64,000 nt of DNA, taken from assembly GCA_016192035.1 (NCBI GenBank), contig JACPUW010000026.1, positions 1-64,000 of the forward strand, read 5' to 3'. The notes under the pieces are model-generated. The model was not told the origin of the DNA, ran no database searches, and saw only the letters and a list, made by a program, of their open reading frames with translations. Below are positions 54,962 through 63,606 of the stretch, piece by piece. Both the position numbers and the translations under genes were made by a program. Origin of the DNA: Bacteroidota bacterium. GTDB taxonomy: Bacteria; Bacteroidota; Bacteroidia; CAILMK01; JACPUW01. The first letter of the stretch is position 1; the number at the start of each line of letters is the position of its first letter.

Positions 54962-57100
54962 CTATTTCTTTGATCTAATTATGGTTACAGTTCCCCTTTC
55001 TTCTTCCCATACCTCATTGACCAGCACCCTGACCACATACATATAGGTATCTTCGGCTACCAATTGTCCGCTATAGGCACCGTCCCAGCGATTGTCGTAG
55101 TTTTTGGTACTGTAGATGATGTCGCCCCATTTATTGATTACAATGAGCTCATTTTCATATTTGGCTATATCGCGTACCACAAAGTAGTCGTTAACCCCAT
55201 CTCCATTCGGAGAAAAGAACTTAGGCACAATTACATAAGGTTTGCCACAGCGTTTGGTAATTACCGCTATGTCCAGGGTATCGGTAGTGCACTTGCCATC
55301 ATTGCCCACTACCCTAAACACCTTCCGGGTGTTTACTTCATCCACTTTCACTATGATTTTGTCAGAAGATTCACCCGTATTCCACCAAAAATTGGTGGTT
55401 CCGGTAGCGGCAAGGGTTACTTCGGTGCCCACACAAACTTCATATTCGGTCTTTTCCGCGCTGATTGTAGGTTTTGGGTTCACGGTTATGGTGAGTGAAT
55501 CAATACCTGGGCAGCCTGTTCCGGACAATATGAGCCCATAAGTAGTGGTTGACAAAGGAAAAGCCTTTGGGTTTGGCGCGAAGGCATCGCTGAGCGTTTC
55601 GGAATTGCTCCATTGAAATATGCCGGTACCCGCAGCACTGAGCTGCACGGTGTCACCCTGGCAAATTTCCAAGTCAGGCCCTGCATCAACCGTGATGCTC
55701 TCAACCACACGTACCATAATGGTGTCATAATCGGGGCAGGAGTTCACATCTTCTATCTCCACAATAAATTCCGTATCGGAGCGTACAAAGGCAATTGGAT
55801 CAGGTATATCCTCCCTATTTACGCTATCCTTTGGTTCCCAGCTATAAAACACCCCACCGCTTGCCTTGAACTGCACGGAATCGCCCTTGCAGAGCGTGGT
55901 ATCATGGAAGGTAAGTTTCCCATCCGTTTGCCGCTTAATGTCCAATACCACCGAATCTATACCTGGACATTTTTCGCCCGCCGAAATGGTAGCCACATAA
56001 ACCTTGACCGTTTCGGTTGGCTTGCACCAGGGGCTTACCACCTCATCATTGCTGAGAATGTGTGAAGGTGACCACTTAAAGAAGGTGCCTCCCCTTGCTT
56101 CTAATTGCAAACTATCACCCAGACAGAGGAAAGTGTCACTGGAAGGAATGCTTATTTCGGCAGGACGGGGAACGCCGAAATCAATAAAAACTTGGTCGGT
56201 CGATTTGCAGGAACCAATGCTCACTGCCACTTCATAAGTCTGGGCCTTAGTAGCTTTGAGCAGAGGGGTTGGAATATCGTATTTGGAAAGGATGTCGGCC
56301 CCAGAGGTAACGGCAGTCCAGAAATAGCTGGCACCGCCCGAGGCATTGAGCCTGACGCCCCTTCCTTGGCAAACTATGGTATCCCTTCCTGCATTGGCCA
56401 CTACTTTGGGAAAATCCACGGTTAGCCGCGGACGATATTGTGGCACATCATAATCACTGCTGCAGAAGTGTACTTGGCGTTCGGTAGTTTCATCGGCCAA
56501 TACGACCCTAAATCCGAAGTTGCTATCGGGGTATTCCAACCAAAAGCGCACCATATCGGTCATGTCTATGGTCACATCTTCGGTGGCTGTGGACGTGGCC
56601 GGCACCAGTATTCGGTGGGCGTTTCCGGTCATCTTGGTCACATTGGGCATTCTGAGAAAACCCGATGACACCGGCACTTGCCAACGGATGGTGTCCTCTG
56701 CCCAATCACCCGTTACACGCTCTATATAAAACGCGTTGTTGCCAGTGTTCAGGTGTTCATCACCGGCCAGCGCCGCCCTATAATAGTAGAGATCCAGTTT
56801 GGCCGAATTGGGCAGGGCGGTAGGATCCAATTTGCCAAAGGCAGAAAGGTCAAACTTAACAAACGACCTCATGAGCCGGGTAACACCTCCCAGTTGTTTG
56901 GCAGATGCGTAAATGTGCTTCGTTTCGGCCCTATTGGTGGTGTCACAGGGCACGGCGGGTACCCCACATAAGGGGTAACGGTGGCAAACGGCGTCAATCC
57001 CATCGGTGGGGCCAGGCTGGGCCACATACACGCATTGCGCACTTACCCAATGGGTTAATACAAGGGATAACAGCAGGAAAATTGGGAGTTTTCTGGGCAT
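54962..57100 (-). CDS. T9SS type B (gliding-associated C-terminal domain) surface protein with DNRLRE domain
   Basis: About 712 residues from the ATG at 57098-57100 (MPRKLPIFLLLSLVLTHWVS signal peptide). After a Cys-containing segment comes a DNRLRE-type beta-sandwich domain (about 50-240; RSFVKFDLSAFG, TGDWAEDTIRWQVPV, RPRLTVDFP). Five Ig/PKD-like repeats follow with a recurring VxLxAxGxxxFxWS pattern. The protein ends in the type B CTD: FFSPNGDGVNDYFVV, INKWGDIIYSTKNYDNRWDG, EDTYMYVVRV. Type B proteins typically depend on a neighbouring PorP/SprF gene for secretion, and that is what follows two bases later. It is probably a surface adhesin. Confidence 0.93.
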   Translation of the reverse strand: MPRKLPIFLLLSLVLTHWVSAQCVYVAQPGPTDGIDAVCHRYPLCGVPAVPCDTTNRAETKHIYASAKQLGGVTRLMRSFVKFDLSAFGKLDPTALPNSAKLDLYYYRAALAGDEHLNTGNNAFYIERVTGDWAEDTIRWQVPVSSGFLRMPNVTKMTGNAHRILVPATSTATEDVTIDMTDMVRFWLEYPDSNFGFRVVLADETTERQVHFCSSDYDVPQYRPRLTVDFPKVVANAGRDTIVCQGRGVRLNASGGASYFWTAVTSGADILSKYDIPTPLLKATKAQTYEVAVSIGSCKSTDQVFIDFGVPRPAEISIPSSDTFLCLGDSLQLEARGGTFFKWSPSHILSNDEVVSPWCKPTETVKVYVATISAGEKCPGIDSVVLDIKRQTDGKLTFHDTTLCKGDSVQFKASGGVFYSWEPKDSVNREDIPDPIAFVRSDTEFIVEIEDVNSCPDYDTIMVRVVESITVDAGPDLEICQGDTVQLSAAGTGIFQWSNSETLSDAFAPNPKAFPLSTTTYGLILSGTGCPGIDSLTITVNPKPTISAEKTEYEVCVGTEVTLAATGTTNFWWNTGESSDKIIVKVDEVNTRKVFRVVGNDGKCTTDTLDIAVITKRCGKPYVIVPKFFSPNGDGVNDYFVVRDIAKYENELIVINKWGDIIYSTKNYDNRWDGAYSGQLVAEDTYMYVVRVLVNEVWEEERGTVTIIRSKK

Positions 57101-57230
57101 CGTAGCAAGAAATTTAGAGTTTTCAATATCCGTTAAGGGGAAATCGAAGGTCAATATTAGGTCATTTACTTAAATGTTAAGCCTATGGTTAGCTTTTATA
57201 TGATATGCCAAGCATAAAGCCGAGTACGTA

Positions 57231-57238
57231 CAAAAGTA
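57231..57238 (-). promoter_or_regulatory. -7 box TACTTTTG upstream of the type B T9SS gene
   Basis: An exact TAnnTTTG match on the minus strand, 130 bases before the ATG at 57100, giving a longish leader. No clear -33 TTG. It is the best candidate for the promoter of the two-gene type B/PorP-SPOR unit. Confidence 0.4.
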
Positions 57239-57271
57239 GGGTTTGACCCTATTCATGCCGTTGCCTCACCA

Positions 57272-57327
57272 TTTGAAATCGCCCTAAACCTTCCTGCAAT
57301 ACCTTTGTTGTTTGAAATCGGTCTAAA
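57272..57327 (+). repeat. Two 17-base direct repeats flanking the suf -7 box
   Basis: TTTGAAATCGCCCTAAA (57272-57288) and TTTGAAATCGGTCTAAA (57311-57327) match at 15 of 17 positions, 39 bases apart. They sit on either side of the -7 box TACCTTTG at 57300. A repeat so placed upstream of an iron-sulfur operon is a candidate binding site for an iron or redox regulator. It does not match an IscR or Fur consensus I know well. Confidence 0.6.
57300..57307 (+). promoter_or_regulatory. -7 box TACCTTTG of the suf operon
   Basis: An exact TAnnTTTG match. A TTTG at 57272-57275 could be the -33 element with a 24-base spacer, slightly longer than usual. The start codon is 155 bases downstream, leaving a long leader. 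Confidence 0.5.
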
Positions 57328-57461
57328 TAACGCAATCAAAAGGATTTGGCAATTGATGTAACAACCCGTTTCGGCAAGGCAGAAATGGCCTTTGTGGCAG
57401 CCTTGCAGATGGGCCAAACCCGGGATTATGACCGATTTATACTTTGAATCAAATTGTTAGC

Positions 57462-58910
57462 ATGAACGGCCAAGAAGAAGATTTGCTAAGTGAAATCACC
57501 GGTTCTGACTATAAATATGGTTTTACCACCAACATAGAACAGGAATTTGCCCCTATAGGGCTGGATGAGAGTACCATACATTTTATTTCTCAAAAAAAAA
57601 ATGAACCTGAATGGATGCTCCAATGGCGGCTGAACGCATTTGCCAAGTGGAAAAAAATGCAGGAGCCCGAATGGGCTAATGTTCAGTATCCCAGGGTGGA
57701 CTATCAATCCATTTCATACTATGCCGCGCCCAAGAAAAAGGATAAGCTCCAGTCGCTTGACGAAGTGGACCCCACCTTGATAGATACCTTCAACAAATTG
57801 GGTATCCCCCTTGAAGAGCAAAAAATCTTGGCAGGCGTAGCCGTGGATGCCGTAATTGACTCAGTATCCATAAAAACAACATTTAAGGAAAAATTGGCGG
57901 AGGCAGGTGTCATCTTTTGCGCCATAAGTGAGGCCATTCGCGAACACCCCGAATTAATCAAGAAATACCTGGGCATGGTGGTGCCGGCAAACGACAACTT
58001 CTTTGCTTCGCTCAACTCAGCGGTTTTTAGTGATGGGTCTTTTGTGTATGTGCCAAAAAATACCCGCTGCCCTATGGAGCTGAGCACCTATTTTAGGATC
58101 AATGCCCAAAACACAGGCCAGTTTGAGCGCACACTCATCATAGCCGACGAAGGGGCATACGTAAGCTACCTGGAAGGGTGTACTGCACCCATGCGCGATG
58201 AAAACCAGCTGCATGCCGCGGTGGTTGAGCTCGTGGCACTTAAAGATGCCGAGATAAAATATAGCACTGTACAAAACTGGTACCCAGGCGATAAGAATGG
58301 AAAGGGTGGGATTTACAATTTTGTTACCAAGCGGGGAATTTGTAAAGGTGCCAATTCAAAAATATCCTGGACCCAAGTAGAAACCGGCTCGGCCATTACT
58401 TGGAAATATCCATCTGTGCTGCTCACCGGTGACAATTCCATAGGCGAATTCTATTCGGTAGCCGTGACCAATCACCACCAGCAGGCCGACACCGGCACCA
58501 AAATGATACACGTGGGCCGCAATACCAAGAGCCGTATTGTATCCAAGGGCATTTCGGCGGGTAAAAGCCAGAATTCTTACCGGGGACTGGTAAAGGTGAT
58601 GAACCGGGCTGACGGAGCCAGAAATTACTCCCAGTGCGACTCCCTCCTCATAGGCGATGCCTGTGGCGCCCACACGTTTCCCTACCTGGAAATTGACAAC
58701 CAAACCGCCAATATAGAGCATGAAGCCAGCACCAGCAAGATAGGTGAAGACATACTCTTCTACTGCAATCAGCGCGGAATAGACAACGAAGAAGCCACTG
58801 CCATGATCGTAAATGGTTTTAGCCGCGAAGTGCTCGACATGCTCCCCATGGAGTTTGCCGTGGAAGCCAAAAAACTACTGGCCATTAGCCTGGAAGGCAG
58901 TGTTGGATAA
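57462..58910 (+). CDS. sufB: Fe-S cluster scaffold subunit SufB
   Basis: Core of the SufBCD scaffold that assembles iron-sulfur clusters under iron or oxidative stress. It has 482 residues from the ATG at 57462 ([20 protein letters not shown]); an in-frame TTG at 57444 is less likely. Family landmarks are [60 protein letters not shown], and near the C-terminus [20 protein letters not shown] with the conserved cysteine used in cluster assembly. First gene of the operon, followed 42 bases later by sufC. No sufA or iscU lies between them. Confidence 0.97.
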   Translation: MNGQEEDLLSEITGSDYKYGFTTNIEQEFAPIGLDESTIHFISQKKNEPEWMLQWRLNAFAKWKKMQEPEWANVQYPRVDYQSISYYAAPKKKDKLQSLDEVDPTLIDTFNKLGIPLEEQKILAGVAVDAVIDSVSIKTTFKEKLAEAGVIFCAISEAIREHPELIKKYLGMVVPANDNFFASLNSAVFSDGSFVYVPKNTRCPMELSTYFRINAQNTGQFERTLIIADEGAYVSYLEGCTAPMRDENQLHAAVVELVALKDAEIKYSTVQNWYPGDKNGKGGIYNFVTKRGICKGANSKISWTQVETGSAITWKYPSVLLTGDNSIGEFYSVAVTNHHQQADTGTKMIHVGRNTKSRIVSKGISAGKSQNSYRGLVKVMNRADGARNYSQCDSLLIGDACGAHTFPYLEIDNQTANIEHEASTSKIGEDILFYCNQRGIDNEEATAMIVNGFSREVLDMLPMEFAVEAKKLLAISLEGSVG

Positions 58911-58952
58911 CCTAAATAAATATGCACCAATAACCTACAAGCTAGATTAGAC

Positions 58953-59708
58953 ATGCTACAAATACAAAACCTTCACGCATCGGTACAGGGCAATGAAATA
59001 CTAAAAGGGATAAACCTAGAGATCAAACCCGGCGAGGTACACGCCATCATGGGCCCCAATGGTTCGGGAAAAAGCACCTTAGCCTCTGTTTTGGCCGGCC
59101 GCAATGATTACGAGGTGGGCACTGGCTCGGTGCGGTACATGGGCAAAGACCTCTTGGACATGGACATTGAAACCCGCTCACGCGAAGGCATTTTCCTCGC
59201 TTTTCAGTATCCGGTGGAAATACCCGGCGTTTCAAACACCAACTTTATGAAAGCCTGTGTAAGCGCCCATAGGAAACACCTAGGCCTGGAAGCCCTTAAA
59301 CCCAACGAATTCCTTAAAATGATCCGCGAAAAGGCAGCCTTGGTGGACCTAGATCCCAAATTCCTGCACCGATCAGTAAATGAAGGTTTTTCGGGCGGAG
59401 AGAAAAAACGCAACGAAATTTTCCAAATGGCCATGCTCAATCCCAAGTTGGCCATCATGGACGAAACAGATTCAGGCCTTGACATAGATGCACTCAAAGT
59501 GGTGGCCCGTGGCGTAAACGCGCTTAGGAATTCGGATAATGCCTTCTTGGTCATTACCCACTACCAGCGCCTGCTTGAGTACATAGTGCCCGACTATGTG
59601 CATGTGCTCTACAATGGGCGCATGGTAAAAACCGGGGGCAAGGAGCTGGCCCTGGAACTGGAAGAAAAAGGATATGACTGGATCAAAGAACCCCAAACAG
59701 CGGTGTAA
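58953..59708 (+). CDS. sufC: Fe-S cluster assembly ATPase SufC
   Basis: ABC-type ATPase that drives conformational change in the SufBCD complex; 251 residues, normal. Walker A GPNGSGKST (34-42), Q-loop FLAFQYPVEIPG, signature SGGEKKRNEIFQMAML, Walker B KLAIMDETDSGLD and the switch LVITHYQRLL are intact. It lies three bases before sufD. Confidence 0.97.
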   Translation: MLQIQNLHASVQGNEILKGINLEIKPGEVHAIMGPNGSGKSTLASVLAGRNDYEVGTGSVRYMGKDLLDMDIETRSREGIFLAFQYPVEIPGVSNTNFMKACVSAHRKHLGLEALKPNEFLKMIREKAALVDLDPKFLHRSVNEGFSGGEKKRNEIFQMAMLNPKLAIMDETDSGLDIDALKVVARGVNALRNSDNAFLVITHYQRLLEYIVPDYVHVLYNGRMVKTGGKELALELEEKGYDWIKEPQTAV

Positions 59709-59711
59709 GCC

Positions 59712-60998
59712 ATGGACCTGTTGCCAGAAAACTACAAGGAGCTCTTGCTCCACTACATAGACAATTGGACAGCCTGTCATACGGCACCAGCTTACCTACA
59801 AAACCTGCGCGCACAGGCCAAAGGCGCCATTCAGGGCCTGTCATTCCCCACCCGCAAAATGGAAGAGTGGAAATACACCACCCTTGACCGCGCCATTGGA
59901 CACCAACCACTGCCACCCGACCCTCTCACCGGCATAGACCCCGATTGGCTTGAACAGTATGCATTGCCCGGATTGGAGGCCACCAGGCTAGTGTGCATAA
60001 ACGGCGAAATACTCTACCACGACCCCCTGCCAAAAGGGGTACGGCTGGAGAGATTGGAACAATGGCCCAGCCATTTACCTGAGCCCGTACCACAGCCGCA
60101 TGATATTTTTGAACAAATCCATACGGCACTTCTCAGCAGCCACTGGGTGCTGGGTGTGGCTCCCGGAGTTAGCGTAGAAAAGCCCATACACTGTATAAAC
60201 CTTATAGACAACCGGCTAAAAAACGTGCTATGCCAGCATGGCCTACTCATGCAGTTTGGCGCTGGCGCACAATGCAACTTACTGGAAACCCAACACTGTC
60301 TGGGCAAGCACTCGGCACTTAATAATTCATTGATGCAGCTGCAATTAGCCCCCAACAGTGTGGTAGGTCATGTGCAGATTCAACAAGGCCATGCCTACCA
60401 GTCAACTGTGCAGCGCACACATGTGTATCAAGCGGGTGGCAGTACGTATTCCAATTACTTATTCAGCCTTTCGGGTCAAATCATCCGCAACAACCTGCAC
60501 CTCTCCTTGCAGGGCGAACATACCGAGGCCAACCTTTATGGCCTATATCTGGCCAAGGACCATACCCATATAGACAACCACACCCTGGTGGACCACCAAG
60601 TGCCCAACTGCCAGAGCAACCAATTGTACAAAGGGGTACTTGCCGGAAACGCCACCGGTGTATTCAATGGCAAGATCTATGTAAGGCCACAAGCCCAAAA
60701 AACCAATGCTTACCAACAGAATAGGAACCTGTTGCTGAGCGAAAAGGCTACCATGAACACAAAGCCTCAATTGGAGATTTGGGCTGATGACGTAAAGTGC
60801 AGCCACGGCTGCACGATAGGACAACTAGATGAAGGCCAATTATTTTACCTACAGGCACGGGGCATAGGCCCAGAGGCATCAAAGGCCATGATGGTGTATG
60901 CCTTTGCCAGTGAGATAGTAGAAAAGGTGAAAAATGCCCAGGTGCGCGATTATTTGTTGGGAATCATTGCCAATCAATTGAATTTTTCCATTGACTAG
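59712..60998 (+). CDS. sufD: Fe-S cluster assembly protein SufD
   Basis: SufB paralogue and partner in the SufBCD scaffold, 428 residues. The N-terminal helical part contains FPTRKMEEWKYTTLDRA, typical of SufD. The C-terminal beta-helix core has HTHIDNHTLVDHQVPNCQSN, VFNGKIYVRPQAQKTNAYQQ, and KPQLEIWADDVKCSHGCTIG, where the cysteines and histidine match the conserved SufD end. Its stop overlaps the sufS TTG start region. Confidence 0.95.
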   Translation: MDLLPENYKELLLHYIDNWTACHTAPAYLQNLRAQAKGAIQGLSFPTRKMEEWKYTTLDRAIGHQPLPPDPLTGIDPDWLEQYALPGLEATRLVCINGEILYHDPLPKGVRLERLEQWPSHLPEPVPQPHDIFEQIHTALLSSHWVLGVAPGVSVEKPIHCINLIDNRLKNVLCQHGLLMQFGAGAQCNLLETQHCLGKHSALNNSLMQLQLAPNSVVGHVQIQQGHAYQSTVQRTHVYQAGGSTYSNYLFSLSGQIIRNNLHLSLQGEHTEANLYGLYLAKDHTHIDNHTLVDHQVPNCQSNQLYKGVLAGNATGVFNGKIYVRPQAQKTNAYQQNRNLLLSEKATMNTKPQLEIWADDVKCSHGCTIGQLDEGQLFYLQARGIGPEASKAMMVYAFASEIVEKVKNAQVRDYLLGIIANQLNFSID

Positions 60999-62232
60999 CA
61001 CCACCGCCATATCCCCACTCCATGTAGGCCATATTCGCAGCCAGATACCCATTCTGAGCCGGGAAATAAAGGGCAAACCCCTGGTATATCTGGACAATGC
61101 GGCCACTACCCAGAAACCACAGTGCGTGGTAGATGCCCTGTGCCATTATTACCTTCAGGCCAATGCAAACGTGCACAGGGGCATACATACCCTTAGCGAA
61201 GAAGCCACCCATGCCATGGAACAAAGCCGGCATTTCTTGGCCGACTACCTGGGGGCATTACCTGAAGAAATCATTTTTACCAAAGGCACTACCGAAGCCA
61301 TAAACCTGGTAGCCAGCAGTCTGGCCAAAGGCAAATGGTTCAGGCCAGGTGGACAAATACTGCTAAGCTACCTAGAACACCATGCCAACATAGTACCGTG
61401 GCAGATGGTAGCCGAACAACATGGCTTGGAGATTAAGGTCATTCCCGTGACAGACCAAGGCGAGTTGGACTTGGCTGCCTGCCGGGCACTCATAAGCCCC
61501 AATACCCAGATGGTGGCACTGGGCCATACATCAAATGCCCTGGGCACCGTAAACCCAGTGCGTGAAATTGTGGCCTGGGCCAGGGAAGTGGGTGCGCTTA
61601 GCCTGGTGGATGGCGCACAAGCCATGGGGCACACCAGGGTTAACATGACCCAGCTGGGTGCTGACTTTTTTGCTTTCTCGGCCCATAAGGCCTTTGGCCC
61701 CACCGGTGTAGGTGTGCTATATGGGCGCGCCAACTTGCTTGACCGCATGCCGCCATACCAGGGCGGTGGGGAGATGATAACCGAGGTAAGGTTTGAAAAA
61801 ACTACCTATAACACGCTGCCTTTCAAGTTTGAAGCAGGCACACCCCACATATCCGGAAACATAGTGGCAGCAGAGGCCGTCAAGTGGTTTACCGCACATG
61901 CGCCAGAGGCGGTAGCCCAGCATGAACAGCAGCTGTTGCAGCGCGCTACCCACCGCTTGGAAGCCATTGATGGGCTACGTATCATAGGCCAAGCCAAGCA
62001 CAAAGCCCCTGTGGTATCATTTGTGGTAGAAGGCGTACACCATCATGACCTGGCCATAATGCTTGATATAGAAGGTATAGCGGTAAGAACTGGTCACCAC
62101 TGCACCCAGCCGCTCATGGAGCGGTTTGGCATCACGGGCACCACACGCGCCTCATTTTCACTCTACAACACGCTGGATGAAGTGGATTTCTTTGCCGATA
62201 TGCTAAAAAGGGCCATCAACAAACTGCGCTAA
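60991..62232 (+). CDS. sufS: Cysteine desulfurase SufS
   Basis: PLP enzyme that takes sulfur from cysteine and passes it to SufE, supplying SufBCD; 413 residues. Lys233 in FSAHKAFGPTGVGVLYG binds PLP, and Cys371 in RTGHHCTQPLMERFG carries the persulfide (group II/SufS-type context). The opening YLDNAATTQKPQCVVDAL is typical. The start is a TTG at 60991-60993 that overlaps the end of sufD; no in-frame ATG occurs before the conserved N-terminus, so a non-ATG start is required. Confidence 0.96.
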   Translation: MTSTTAISPLHVGHIRSQIPILSREIKGKPLVYLDNAATTQKPQCVVDALCHYYLQANANVHRGIHTLSEEATHAMEQSRHFLADYLGALPEEIIFTKGTTEAINLVASSLAKGKWFRPGGQILLSYLEHHANIVPWQMVAEQHGLEIKVIPVTDQGELDLAACRALISPNTQMVALGHTSNALGTVNPVREIVAWAREVGALSLVDGAQAMGHTRVNMTQLGADFFAFSAHKAFGPTGVGVLYGRANLLDRMPPYQGGGEMITEVRFEKTTYNTLPFKFEAGTPHISGNIVAAEAVKWFTAHAPEAVAQHEQQLLQRATHRLEAIDGLRIIGQAKHKAPVVSFVVEGVHHHDLAIMLDIEGIAVRTGHHCTQPLMERFGITGTTRASFSLYNTLDEVDFFADMLKRAINKLR

Positions 62233-62661
62233 ATGACCATACCAGAAGTTCAAGAAGAAATAGTTCAGGAGTTTGCCATGTTTGACGACTGGGCACAGAA
62301 ATACGAGTACCTCATAGAATGCGGCAAACACCTGGGCAACATAGACCCACGGTACAAATCCCAGGAATTTTTGGTAAGGGGTTGCCAGTCTCAAGTATGG
62401 CTATATGCCTCTTACATAGACGGAAAAGTGAATTACCAAGTGGACAGCGATGCAATAATAGTTAAAGGATTGGCTGCCTTAGTAATGCGCGTTTATAATC
62501 ACCGCAGCCCAGATGAAATCTTAGACCATCCGCCCACCTTTATCGAAAAGATTGGTATGCAGGCCCACTTGTCGCCCACCCGCTCCAATGGGCTCCTCTC
62601 TATGGTGAAACACGTACAATCATTTGCCCTGGCATTCAAAACCAAATACAGCCAACCATGA
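62233..62661 (+). CDS. sufE: Sulfur acceptor protein SufE
   Basis: Accepts persulfide sulfur from SufS and delivers it to SufB. It has 142 residues. The acceptor cysteine is Cys51 in LVRGCQSQVWL; YEYLIECGKHL and the C-terminal SPTRSNGLLSMVKHV helix are conserved. It starts immediately after the sufS stop, and its own stop overlaps the next gene (ATGA). Confidence 0.96.
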   Translation: MTIPEVQEEIVQEFAMFDDWAQKYEYLIECGKHLGNIDPRYKSQEFLVRGCQSQVWLYASYIDGKVNYQVDSDAIIVKGLAALVMRVYNHRSPDEILDHPPTFIEKIGMQAHLSPTRSNGLLSMVKHVQSFALAFKTKYSQP

Positions 62662-62999
62662 ACCACGAAACTGAACACCTTCCTGAGCGCCTTGAGGAAA
62701 TGCTAAGGGAAAAGGTGGTTGACGTACTCCATACCGTCTTTGACCCTGAAATTCCTGTGGACATTTATGAACTGGGCCTGATATATAAAATTGATATTAT
62801 GCCCATTAACAATGTTTTGATTGAAATGACCCTCACCTCGCCCATGTGCCCGGTGGCTGAGTCGCTGCCGCAAGAGGTAAAGGATAAAGTGATTGAAATA
62901 CCGGAAGTAAATGATGTGCAGGTAGAGGTGGTGTTTGACCCACCCTGGACCCAAGACATGATGACCGAAGTAGCCCGCCTAGAACTCGGGTTTATGTAA
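62658..62999 (+). CDS. sufT: SufT / MIP18-family (DUF59) Fe-S maturation factor
   Basis: A 113-residue DUF59 protein that helps mature Fe-S proteins downstream of the scaffold. DVLHTVFDPEIPVDIYELGL, TLTSPMCPVAESLPQEV with the family cysteine, and VEVVFDPPWTQDMM are the signature blocks. It overlaps sufE by four bases, placing it firmly within the suf operon, the standard Bacteroidota arrangement. Confidence 0.94.
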   Translation: MNHETEHLPERLEEMLREKVVDVLHTVFDPEIPVDIYELGLIYKIDIMPINNVLIEMTLTSPMCPVAESLPQEVKDKVIEIPEVNDVQVEVVFDPPWTQDMMTEVARLELGFM

Positions 63000-63004
63000 T
63001 CCAT

Positions 63005-63012
63005 TAATTTTG
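63005..63012 (+). promoter_or_regulatory. -7 box TAATTTTG upstream of the bacilliredoxin gene
   Basis: An exact TAnnTTTG match just after sufT, 41 bases before the ATG at 63054. It suggests the bacilliredoxin gene may have its own promoter besides read-through from suf. No -33 TTG is seen. Confidence 0.35.
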
Positions 63013-63053
63013 CATTTAACTATTTATCAACAACATATAAAGAACCACCACAC

Positions 63054-63470
63054 ATGTACCCAGCACAAATAGTACTGCCCATGAAAGCCGACCTCACCGA
63101 GGCGGGTTTTGAAGACATCACCACTGCCGAGGCTGCGGCCGAGGCCATAGAAAACACGGAAGGCACCCTGCTCATGGTTATCAATTCGGTATGCGGATGT
63201 GCCGCCGGTATGGCAAGGCCAGGAGTAAAAGCCTCACTCAAGGCCCCAAAAACCCCCAACAGGCTCTGCACGGTTTTCGCGGGATACGACAACGATGCGG
63301 TAAAAAAGGTACGGGAATACCTCCTTCCCTACCCGCCCTCCTCGCCCTCCATTGCATTGTTTAAGGACGGGGAGTTGGTACACATGCTCGAACGCCACAA
63401 TATAGAAGGCTATCCGGCCGATGCCATAGCGCAAAACCTGATGGCTGCCTACGCTGCCCATTGCGGTTAA
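63054..63470 (+). CDS. BrxA/BrxB-family bacilliredoxin
   Basis: A 138-residue thioredoxin-fold protein of the YphP/YqiW (BrxA/B) family. The active site is the CGC motif at Cys47-Cys49 in INSVCGCAAGMARPGV, characteristic of the family. The end (ERHNIEGYPADAIAQNLMAA) is also typical. These proteins remove bacillithiol from mixed disulfides, which implies, but does not prove, that the organism makes bacillithiol. It is 54 bases after sufT and probably part of the Fe-S/redox response unit. Confidence 0.94.
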   Translation: MYPAQIVLPMKADLTEAGFEDITTAEAAAEAIENTEGTLLMVINSVCGCAAGMARPGVKASLKAPKTPNRLCTVFAGYDNDAVKKVREYLLPYPPSSPSIALFKDGELVHMLERHNIEGYPADAIAQNLMAAYAAHCG

Positions 63471-63553
63471 GCCGGCATACCATGCCATAGCCCACCTACT
63501 TTGATAAGTGGGGCCAAGCTGCCTGTGAGCCAAACTCCCACAGTTGGCATTCA

Positions 63554-63561
63554 TACCTTTG
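63554..63561 (+). promoter_or_regulatory. -7 box TACCTTTG upstream of the reductase gene
   Basis: The third occurrence of this octamer in the window and an exact TAnnTTTG match; it ends 45 bases before the ATG at 63607. It suggests the reductase gene is transcribed separately. The -33 element is not evident. Confidence 0.5.
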
Positions 63562-63606
63562 TGCCCCGCTTCACCTATTCCCATAGTTTTTTATCAATTC
63601 CACCGT

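Larger units (their letters stand above)
57101..57461. other. Divergent promoter region between the T9SS pair and the suf operon
   Basis: A 361-base gap with promoter elements for both directions. On the minus strand TACTTTTG (57231-57238) precedes the type B gene. On the plus strand TACCTTTG (57300-57307) precedes sufB, flanked by two copies of a 17-base direct repeat. In the suf leader, GCAAGGC (57374-57380) can pair with GCCTTGC (57400-57406). No coding sequence is recognised here. Confidence 0.55.
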
